Shown here: positions 11,401-17,625 of the stretch, in pieces
Numbering within the stretch: position 1 is the stretch's first letter
Layout of the letters: each line of letters opens with the position of its first letter
NCBI GenBank assembly: GCA_934725355.1
Contig: CAKVAO010000008.1
Location: 1-30,839 of the forward strand
Direction: 5' to 3'
From: an uncultured Candidatus Saccharibacteria bacterium
GTDB lineage: Bacteria > Patescibacteriota > Saccharimonadia > Saccharimonadales > Saccharimonadaceae
DNA: 30,839 nucleotides
Program-made: the position numbers and the translations under genes
The notes under the pieces: generated by a model
What the model saw: only the letters and a program-made list of their open reading frames with translations
What the model was told of the DNA's origin: nothing
Databases searched by the model: none

Positions 11401-12393
11401 ATGAATTTATTAAAGAAGCTAAAATATACTGTTTATGCCGTACCAGCATTAGCCCTAGCAATAATGGGTGTGTTCGCATTGACAGTATCAGCTAATGCAA
11501 CAGATAACGAGGACACTCGTCCATACGCAGGTCTGCAGATTTCACCTGCAACTAGGAGTATCGAGCTGGCTGCGGGTCAGACTTACACTGGTCAGATGAC
11601 TGTACGTAACACTAGCCGCAACGCAATTTCTTATGAAGTCTCTACGGGTACTTATACCATTGTAGATAACAATTATGATGCGCCAAATTATGATAAGACC
11701 GGCAAATATAGCTTGATGAAGGACTGGATTAAGGTTAGCCCGGCTAGACTGGATAACGTACAGCCTGATGAGACTCGCACCATTACCTATACTATTAAGG
11801 TGCCATCTAATCCACCAGCTGGTACGCAATACGCAACAGTGTTTGCTAGTACCGTCAACAATGAAAAGGCTAGGGCTACAGGTGTTCAAGCTACAGCACG
11901 CGCTGGTATGGTGATTGCAGCTAATATGAAGGGCGGCAAAACGGTGGATCGTGTAACCATCGTTGATCAAAGTATCCCATCCTACCAGCCAACCTCACCA
12001 CTAACTAGCACCTTCAAGGTAAAAAACGAGGGTAATATTGCAGCATCTACCACCTATAGCATGAAGGTAACTTCGTGGATCAATGGCCGTCTCGAATATG
12101 AAACAAGAGAAGCCAGTGCAGGTGTTTACCCTGAAACGACACGCACCTTTGACATGCAGTGGAAGGACTCGCGCATTGGCATCTTTAAGGTAGAGCAGAG
12201 AGTACGGGTTAATGGACGTGATTATTCGACCCAAAAGGTGGTTGTTGCAGTCCCAATTTGGATTATTATCTTAATTATCTTAGCTATTGTCTGCCTAGTT
12301 GTATTTACGGTTATCAATGTTAAGGCGGCGCGTGAAGCCAAGGGCGGCAAAGCTAAATCGTCAACTAAGACATCTAAGCGTCGAAAGGCATAG
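11401..12393 (+). CDS. DUF916-like (WxL-interacting-type) membrane-anchored surface protein
   Basis: 330 residues. N-terminal signal segment (YAVPALALAIMGVFALTVSANA, about 12-34). The next ~130 residues resemble the peptidoglycan-binding domain of WxL-interacting proteins (DUF916): GLQISPATRSIELAAGQTY near the start, a VRNTS strand, DWIKVSPARLDNVQPDE, then IKVPSNPPAGTQYATVFAS. A second Ig-like domain (about 185-285) corresponds to the DUF3324-type region. A transmembrane helix (IWIIILIILAIVCLVVFTVI, about 285-305) and a Lys/Arg-rich cytoplasmic tail anchor it. It is the first gene of the operon with the diversified protein, so it may tether secreted partners to the cell surface; that partnership is inferred. 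Confidence 0.8.
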   Translation: MNLLKKLKYTVYAVPALALAIMGVFALTVSANATDNEDTRPYAGLQISPATRSIELAAGQTYTGQMTVRNTSRNAISYEVSTGTYTIVDNNYDAPNYDKTGKYSLMKDWIKVSPARLDNVQPDETRTITYTIKVPSNPPAGTQYATVFASTVNNEKARATGVQATARAGMVIAANMKGGKTVDRVTIVDQSIPSYQPTSPLTSTFKVKNEGNIAASTTYSMKVTSWINGRLEYETREASAGVYPETTRTFDMQWKDSRIGIFKVEQRVRVNGRDYSTQKVVVAVPIWIIILIILAIVCLVVFTVINVKAAREAKGGKAKSSTKTSKRRKA

Positions 12394-12438
12394 AGTACTT
12401 TCATTTGCAGCCAAATAGGAACAGGTAAAGGGGATAGT

Positions 12439-13116
12439 ATGAGTAATATCAATAGTAACAGGGTAAAGCAGCTTAAGTTAATAACAGCTGGTGCTATGGC
12501 ATTAGCGGGTATTCTGATGCTGTCTCCGATTGTGGCGCCAGCACAGGCAGAGAGCGGCTCTGAGCAGCAAGTTACTGTCAAAGTACTAGAAGGTGTAAAG
12601 GTGGCGATTACCAAGGTTAATGGTAAGAGCCCATCAAACATGCCAATTAGCTATAGCAAACATAACGTAGTTGAATTAACTGTCGATAGAGATGCGACGG
12701 TCGAATTAAAGTATGGCAAAACAACTATCTGGAAGGGCGAGGCTAAGAAGGGCGAGCTAATCACAGCAGAATTTGACCTACCGGGCGAACCTGGTGTCTA
12801 TAAACTGACTATTGTTGCCGACGGCACAATTAACGGTGTGGCGACGTCGGGTTATGCAAGCTTTACAGTGTACTACCGGGCATTTTTGCCATCGTTAGCT
12901 CCGGGGGCTAATGACAAGATTGGCGCTCCGAATACTGGCGCATATGTTACAGTTGCTGGTTACGCATTTAGCACGTCTACGATTGCTTGTCTAGCTATAC
13001 TAATAGCATTGGCGGTTCTAGTGTCGGCTAGTCGTGATAAGATGTTGAATAAGCAAGCAGTGTCCGCCAAGTCTAGTTCGGCTAAGTCGGCTGGCAAATC
13101 TGTACGTAAAAAGTGA
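12439..13116 (+). CDS. Ig-like surface protein with APNTG sortase-like tail
   Basis: 225 residues. The signal peptide lies around 10-35 (cleavage near AQA-ES). An Ig-like beta domain spans about 38-145 (VKVLEGVKVAITKVNGKSP, DRDATVELKYG, PGVYKLTIVADG). The C-terminus has GAPNTGAY near residue 161-168, a hydrophobic segment (STSTIACLAILIALAVLVSA) and a basic tail. That tripartite arrangement is typical of sortase substrates, with APNTG in place of LPxTG. It starts 45 nt after the DUF916-like gene with a GGGG site, and the DGR target begins 25 nt after its stop. A cell-wall or membrane anchor for its neighbours is a reasonable guess. Confidence 0.8.
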   Translation: MSNINSNRVKQLKLITAGAMALAGILMLSPIVAPAQAESGSEQQVTVKVLEGVKVAITKVNGKSPSNMPISYSKHNVVELTVDRDATVELKYGKTTIWKGEAKKGELITAEFDLPGEPGVYKLTIVADGTINGVATSGYASFTVYYRAFLPSLAPGANDKIGAPNTGAYVTVAGYAFSTSTIACLAILIALAVLVSASRDKMLNKQAVSAKSSSAKSAGKSVRKK

Positions 13117-13141
13117 TCTAATGGAAGGTAAGGAAGTTAAA

Positions 13142-15637
13142 GTGTGTAGCAGTAGCTTGATAAACAAATTAAACCTTCGGGGGGGGGTCTTTTTAGCTAG
13201 CGTTTCAACGCTAATTCTGGCGACTTTGTGCGCCAGTTTAACTGCTACGGATTGTCGAGCGGCAGGTATCACGGTTTCGATAAATAGCACTGCCACTATC
13301 CCCAGTAACACTAAATCTACCACAACCAATATTACGGTTGCAGGTGACAATGCTAATGCCCTTCGCTATGGCTACAACCTAACTATTAAGAGTGCTAATA
13401 ATCAGACAGGGCTAATAAACGACGCCGTAAAGGAAGGCCGTGCTAATCGCGAGATTGCTGCACTAGCTAGCGCAACACCCAGCAAGCCAATGCCACTAGC
13501 TACCAACACTTGGGGTTATCGGCTAAATACAACTGATCAGGGTAAATATATCGGACTAACCAGCCAAGACGTAGCTATTAAGGCGGCTAAGGCTGGCGAA
13601 GTTACAGGCAACAACGGCACGACCGATATCACAGCTATCACATATGGTGCCAACTTTAACTCCGACCAGCTAGCCGCAGGTACTTACAAAGTCGATGTAG
13701 TCTATACTATAACTGCCAACTTGCCACCACTGCCAACTATTACGTCACTTGCTACCACCCACAATGACGACACCACCAACACTGCCAATTATACCGACTA
13801 TAACAAAGCCGCCAATGTAACAATAACAGGAACTAACTTGTTGACCACTAGCAAGGTCTGGGTCGATTTAAATGACGATGGCCAGCAGCAAGACAATGAG
13901 CTAGCGACTAATGTTAAGTCATTATCTGAAACACAGCTAACCTACACTACGCCAACCGACACTAAGCCAGGTATCCATGATACCTACGTCATTAGCGACG
14001 GCGGTACTGCTAGCACTAAAAACACTGCCATGACCAACCGCTACAGCTACATTGCACCCAGTGTCTGTAAGTCTGGCGACGCCAGCAGCACCTGCGCGGT
14101 AGACATCGATACCAATATGATACCAGTCAAACACACTAGCACAGATAGCGACGGCAATGCCACGTGGCACGCCATAACTAATCCTAAAACCGCAACCGAC
14201 TGGTACGACTATAACAACAAACAGTGGGCGAATGCTGTAACTGTAAAAGACCCAACTAGGTACAGCAACGGTAACGGCACATACAAAGACCTTGATGTAG
14301 CCGATGCCGACATCCTTGGTTTCTATGTCTACATACCACGTTATGAATACGAGGTTCAACGGCGTGACGCAACAGACAAGGTCGTGCAGGCACAGAACTA
14401 TAACATCCGCTTTTCTAAAGCTAGCGATATTAAGAAGTTGCCAGTCAAGAGCTGTAACTCTGGCATAACTACCGCTGCCCAGATGTGGCGGAGTGGCACT
14501 GCAGATAATGCCGAGAGCAACATACTAGCCAAGGATTACCGCACGGGCTGTAGCCTCAATCGCACCAACTATCCATCAATAACGACCGACAGCCAAGGCG
14601 TGACGACTACGCTTGCAGCCAATAACGCCAACCAAACAACCTGGACAACACATCCAGCCTTCACATGGATGACTAGCCCAACCAGAGAACTCAATGGCTT
14701 TTGGATGGGTAAGTTTGAAACTACTGGTTCAACCAATGCGCCGACCGTCCGTCCGAACGAGAAACATATCGCTAATGTCGCACGTGGTGTCTACTATGAC
14801 ATCGCTAAATCTATGGGCACCAAAGACGACGCTAATACCGGTGGTAACGGCACCGCAACCACGCAGAACAACCAGCACCTGTCTAAATACCAATCGCACA
14901 TGCTGATTCAGACAGAGTGGGGCGCAGCAACCTATCTATCTGCCTCGCAATATGGCACAGGCGTAAACAAGGTACAGATTAATGCGGCATCGTCAGGCGC
15001 CAAAGACGACAACGGCAATTGGAGTAACGGCATTACGGGTTGTGGGCCACAGGCGAGCGGCAACGAGGCGTCCTATGATAAACCCGGCACCATTAAGACA
15101 GCCAAAGCATGTTATGCTAATGATGCTAATCACGGTTATACGGGCACCCTTGGTCAACTAGCTTCAACTACGGGCAATATTACGGGCATCTACGACATGT
15201 CTGGCGGTGCATGTGAACAAGTAATGGGCAACCGAACAGATAGCACCACACAGACAACACCAAATAATGTTGATTACTTTAAAAACCAGACTAAGCCACC
15301 CTATGTAAACCTGTACAGAACCGCAGATGGCTTCGGATCAGCTAAGGCTTGGTCAATAGGAACTGACGCTGAATGGAAATACAACTGGGATATCTGTACC
15401 TATGAAACCTGCGGTGGACAAGCCCTACACGAGAATAAGCTAGTACAGTCGGTTGCCACGGGCAACCAGTCCTGGGGCAGCGATAGCAGCGGCTTCGCGC
15501 AAGCTGACTACCGTTGGCCAGATCGAGGCGGTTACTATAACCTCGGTGGTAGCGCCGGGGTGTTCTATTCGGGCGACAATGTCGGCTCCCCGATCAGCGG
15601 CTATGCTTTTCGCGCGGCCTTGTTGCCGCCCCCCTAG
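13142..15637 (+). CDS. DGR target: secreted lectin-fold (FGE-sulfatase-like) surface protein
   Basis: 831 residues from a GTG with AAGGAAG 5 nt upstream; an in-frame ATG at 13121 lacks a clear ribosome site and would add an acidic N-terminus. The signal peptide is residues ~8-40 (hydrophobic core FLASVSTLILATLCASL). Next come the surface domain shared with the local paralogues (~40-195; GYNLTI, NTWGYRL, YKVDVVYTITAN) and an IPT/TIG-like domain (~196-308; PTITSLATT, VTITGTNL). A long C-terminal C-type-lectin/formylglycine-enzyme-like region follows, with FYVYIPRYEYEV, NGFWMGKFE, GIYDMSGGACEQVMGN and terminal YAFRAALL. Ten or more cysteines suggest disulfides. The last 63 codons are the DGR variable repeat. 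A 9-G run lies at codons 13-16. There is no C-terminal anchor, so display probably depends on partners. Confidence 0.92.
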   Translation: MCSSSLINKLNLRGGVFLASVSTLILATLCASLTATDCRAAGITVSINSTATIPSNTKSTTTNITVAGDNANALRYGYNLTIKSANNQTGLINDAVKEGRANREIAALASATPSKPMPLATNTWGYRLNTTDQGKYIGLTSQDVAIKAAKAGEVTGNNGTTDITAITYGANFNSDQLAAGTYKVDVVYTITANLPPLPTITSLATTHNDDTTNTANYTDYNKAANVTITGTNLLTTSKVWVDLNDDGQQQDNELATNVKSLSETQLTYTTPTDTKPGIHDTYVISDGGTASTKNTAMTNRYSYIAPSVCKSGDASSTCAVDIDTNMIPVKHTSTDSDGNATWHAITNPKTATDWYDYNNKQWANAVTVKDPTRYSNGNGTYKDLDVADADILGFYVYIPRYEYEVQRRDATDKVVQAQNYNIRFSKASDIKKLPVKSCNSGITTAAQMWRSGTADNAESNILAKDYRTGCSLNRTNYPSITTDSQGVTTTLAANNANQTTWTTHPAFTWMTSPTRELNGFWMGKFETTGSTNAPTVRPNEKHIANVARGVYYDIAKSMGTKDDANTGGNGTATTQNNQHLSKYQSHMLIQTEWGAATYLSASQYGTGVNKVQINAASSGAKDDNGNWSNGITGCGPQASGNEASYDKPGTIKTAKACYANDANHGYTGTLGQLASTTGNITGIYDMSGGACEQVMGNRTDSTTQTTPNNVDYFKNQTKPPYVNLYRTADGFGSAKAWSIGTDAEWKYNWDICTYETCGGQALHENKLVQSVATGNQSWGSDSSGFAQADYRWPDRGGYYNLGGSAGVFYSGDNVGSPISGYAFRAALLPPP
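13179..13187 (+). repeat. Poly-G tract (9 G) at the start of the DGR target gene
   Basis: Nine consecutive G residues encode the end of Arg and two Gly, just before the hydrophobic core of the signal peptide. With eight Gs the frame reads TCT TTT TAG; with ten it reads GGT CTT TTT AGC TAG. Either change stops translation within five codons, so the tract could act as an ON/OFF switch. Confidence 0.75.
15448..15637 (+). repeat. DGR variable repeat (VR)
   Basis: 190 bp ending exactly at the target stop codon. It aligns without gaps to the TR on the minus strand at 17509-17320. There are 23 differences: 22 are at template A (14 A to G, 6 A to T, 2 A to C), and one is T to C at 15630. Fourteen of 16 template AAC codons are changed, plus ACG to GCG and AGT to GGT. 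The 3' 27 bp before the T/C difference (15602-15628) are identical and GC-rich, as expected of the initiation-of-mutagenic-homology region. Confidence 0.95.
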
Positions 15638-15668
15638 GGCGCTCTTAATCTCTTAATCTCTAAACATT

Positions 15669-15695
15669 GCGCCGTCCGCGCTCCGCGGTCGGCGC
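15669..15695 (+). promoter_or_regulatory. GC-rich hairpin downstream of the VR (likely DGR target-recognition element)
   Basis: GCGCCGTCCGCG and CGCGGTCGGCGC pair over 12 positions with one T-T mismatch around a 3-nt CTC loop, 31 bp after the VR stop codon. Hairpin/cruciform elements just past the VR are known in phage DGRs to mark the recipient site. No T run follows, arguing against a simple terminator, and avd continues 12 nt downstream. Confidence 0.7.
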
Positions 15696-15707
15696 CGGAA
15701 AGGACAC

Positions 15708-16175
15708 ATGGAACAACCAAAACAGCGTTTGACCGACCCGCTTCGGGCGGTCAAACCGACGCAAAACTTATATGCTATAGTTTATCGCGACATGAGGCGT
15801 CTATATAAATATACTTACGACCGCCTAGAGAGCTACCCTAAGGTGCAAAAGGGGAATGTTGGTGTAGGCTCGCGAATTGCTCAACTAACGCAGGATAACC
15901 TGCGTGGTAGCCTAGAAGTCTATAGCTATAACCCAAAGCTAGATAAAGAGATGATTCTGCGTCGTATGTCAATCAATTTTAAGGAGCTAAATATTTTGGT
16001 TGAAATAAGCTGTGATCACTGCTGGATTAAGCCGCAGAACCGCCTAGCGTGGGCACGGATGCTTAGTGGGCTGGATGACAGGGTTATTAGCTATGCTATG
16101 GGTCTCCAAAAGCGAGCACGCGAAGCAGCTAGTACGGCAGACCAAGCAGAAACCGGGGCTAGCGGTACACAATGA
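15708..16175 (+). CDS. avd: Avd-type DGR accessory variability determinant
   Basis: 155 residues, all-helical. The core from about residue 20 (NLYAIVYRDMRRLYKYTYDRL, then SYPKVQKGNVGVGSRIAQ) has the Avd/four-helix-bundle pattern of a first helix, a (F/Y)PK turn, and Arg-rich second and third helices. In characterised DGRs Avd is a pentameric basic bundle that binds RT and RNA and is needed for mutagenic cDNA synthesis. The usual length is ~110-130; here there are ~19 extra N-terminal residues, encoded by a hairpin-forming segment, and a disordered Ala/Thr/Gln-rich tail. The ATG has GGAAAGGA 5 nt upstream. Its stop overlaps the RT start by 4 bp (ATGA), implying translational coupling. Confidence 0.88.
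   Translation: MEQPKQRLTDPLRAVKPTQNLYAIVYRDMRRLYKYTYDRLESYPKVQKGNVGVGSRIAQLTQDNLRGSLEVYSYNPKLDKEMILRRMSINFKELNILVEISCDHCWIKPQNRLAWARMLSGLDDRVISYAMGLQKRAREAASTADQAETGASGTQ
15727..15756 (+). other. Inverted repeat inside the 5' end of avd
   Basis: GTTTGACCG / CGGTCAAAC (9 bp) extended by CCCG/CGGG around a CTT loop, with a single bulged A. It lies within codons 7-17, close to the VR-proximal hairpin, so it could influence avd translation or the DGR recipient site. Confidence 0.6.
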
Positions 16176-17173
16176 ACCCCGATGACAAGATTGTAGAGAG
16201 ACTAGCCGATCATATGACCTTGATGGCATGGCAGAATGCGCATCGCCGAGCAGCAATGTCAAAAGGACTGCGCCCCGAAGTGCTAAAATTCAATATGAAT
16301 GAAACGTCCAATCTGCTACACATTATGGATATCGTGGGGTCGGGGCGTTATCGGCCATCACGTTATCGTGAATTCTACGTCTACGAGCCGAAGAAACGAT
16401 TAATTTTGGCGTTGCCGTATTTAGATCGCATTGTTCATCAATGGTTTGTTGGTGAGTTTATCAAGCCATTTTATCTGCCACGTTTTATTTCGGATAGCTA
16501 TGCTTGTATTCCAGGGCGGGGTACGCATGCTGCAGTTGACAAAATTCAACACTATATGCAAATTATGCAAGAGCGCTATGGGCATTATTATGTGCTAAAA
16601 ATGGATATATCAAAATTCTTCTATACAATCGACAAATCTATTCTATGGCGGATTATTGGCGCTCGCATTGTTGACCCACCACTAGCCGAGCTCGCCAAAG
16701 TTATGGTGTTTGATGACAATGGCCACAGTGGCATACCGATAGGCAATTATATTTCGCAGTATTTTGCTAATATTTATCTAAACGAGCTAGACTGGTACTG
16801 CAAGCGCGCGATGGACATTGAATTTTATGTGCGCTATATGGACGATTTTGTAATGCTCGCTCCTAGCCGATTGATTGCTAGGCGGTGGTACAATCAGATC
16901 GAACAGTTTGTGAACAAACAATTAAATTTGCGATTAAACCCCAAGAGCCGTTATTATCCGGCAAAGCAAGGGCTAGATTTTGTAGGTTATCGGATATTTA
17001 GTGATCGTCTAAAATTACGTCGGCGCGCCATTAAGAAACTTCATCAAATCCAACGAGCGCACAGATTAGGGGTTGATGATGACGTACGCTATCTGCGTCG
17101 CATGGCGGCATGGCGCGGGCATGCACAGAGAGCAATACGGCAATACCCAACAAATGTCCGCTTGCCACAGTAA
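16172..17173 (+). CDS. DGR reverse transcriptase
   Basis: 333 residues with the reverse transcriptase motifs in order. The early segment is YRPSRYREFYVYEPKKR (~58-75). Next comes SYACIPGRGTHAAVDKIQ (~107-125). Motif A is LKMDISKFFYTID with catalytic Asp145. The DGR-type GIPIGNYISQYFANIYL (187-203) has SQ, where most other bacterial RTs differ. The catalytic box YMDD is at 222-225, followed by a thumb region with LNPKSRYYPAKQGLDFVGYRIF. It copies the TR transcript into adenine-mutagenised cDNA that replaces the VR. The ATG overlaps the avd stop by 4 bp. The length is slightly short but typical of compact DGR RTs, with no fused maturase or endonuclease domain. Confidence 0.96.
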   Translation: MNPDDKIVERLADHMTLMAWQNAHRRAAMSKGLRPEVLKFNMNETSNLLHIMDIVGSGRYRPSRYREFYVYEPKKRLILALPYLDRIVHQWFVGEFIKPFYLPRFISDSYACIPGRGTHAAVDKIQHYMQIMQERYGHYYVLKMDISKFFYTIDKSILWRIIGARIVDPPLAELAKVMVFDDNGHSGIPIGNYISQYFANIYLNELDWYCKRAMDIEFYVRYMDDFVMLAPSRLIARRWYNQIEQFVNKQLNLRLNPKSRYYPAKQGLDFVGYRIFSDRLKLRRRAIKKLHQIQRAHRLGVDDDVRYLRRMAAWRGHAQRAIRQYPTNVRLPQ

Positions 17174-17205
17174 TCAACTGGCATTCTTGATGTAGCATTG
17201 TTTAT

Positions 17206-17241
17206 GTCGACGGGTCACTAGCATTTGCTGGTGCCGTCGAC
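17206..17241. other. Long hairpin between the RT gene and the TR
   Basis: GTCGACGG / CCGTCGAC (8 bp) continues into CACTAGC / GCTGGTG (7 bp, one G-U) with a 2-nt bulge and an ATTT loop. It may terminate the RT operon on the plus strand. On the minus strand it would lie in the RNA 3' of the TR, a segment that DGRs need for cDNA priming. There is no T run on either side. Confidence 0.65.
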
Positions 17242-17319
17242 AAAGGAGCTGGCCTGGGCGCGCAATCCGGTGTTCGTACCATAGGTATTTACTAACCATA
17301 GCGTATGCGTTGGCGCGCA

Positions 17320-17509
17320 CTAGGGGAGCGGCAACAAGGCCGCGCGAAAAGCATAGTTGTTGTTCGGGTTGCCGTTATTGTTGCCCGAATAGAACACCCC
17401 GGCGTTACTACCGTTGTTATAGTTACCGCCTCGATCTGGCCAACGGTTGTCAGCTTGCGTGAAGTTGCTGTTATCGTTGCCCCAGGACTGGTTGTTCGTG
17501 GCAACCGAC
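17320..17509 (-). repeat. DGR template repeat (TR), inverted relative to RT and VR
   Basis: 190 bp, read on the minus strand, including the TAG at its 3' end. Its reading frame holds 16 AAC codons and one AAT, the adenine-rich signature of a template that can yield most residues by A substitution. VR-identical segments include GTCGGTTGCCACG at the start and TATGCTTTTCGCGCGGCCTT near the end. About 50 adenines are present and 22 differ in the VR. It would be transcribed convergently toward the RT gene; 146 bp separate it from the RT stop codon. Confidence 0.95.
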
Positions 17510-17553
17510 GTTGGTGACGTAACATCCAACTTATCGGCCTAGCCCCTGCATTA

Positions 17554-17582
17554 ATTATATAACCGAAATATTACCATGCCAG
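17554..17582 (-). promoter_or_regulatory. Promoter for the TR RNA
   Basis: On the minus strand, CTGGCA (17582-17577), 17 nt, then a perfect TATAAT (17559-17554). Initiation near 17547 would put about 38 nt ahead of the TR. Read-through from priA, on the same strand immediately upstream, is an alternative. Confidence 0.6.
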
Positions 17583-17625
17583 AGCAGCTTTAACTGGCTG
17601 TACTAGGCTTTTATAAAGTACTAAT

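Noticed and set aside
13220..13262. Lipobox at TATDC in the DGR target signal peptide
   Set aside because: The residues before Cys (A-T-D) do not fit L-(A/S/T)-(G/A)-C; a type I cleavage near CRAA is more likely.
11401..15600. A second variable repeat in neighbouring surface genes
   Set aside because: No other copy of the TR-related segments (WPDRGG, VFYSG, YAFRAALL) was found in the window.
17320..17529. 69-residue minus-strand ORF (MDVTSPTSVATNNQSW...)
   Set aside because: It coincides with the DGR template repeat; its similarity to the target C-terminus comes from being the template. No ribosome site, signal or independent domain.
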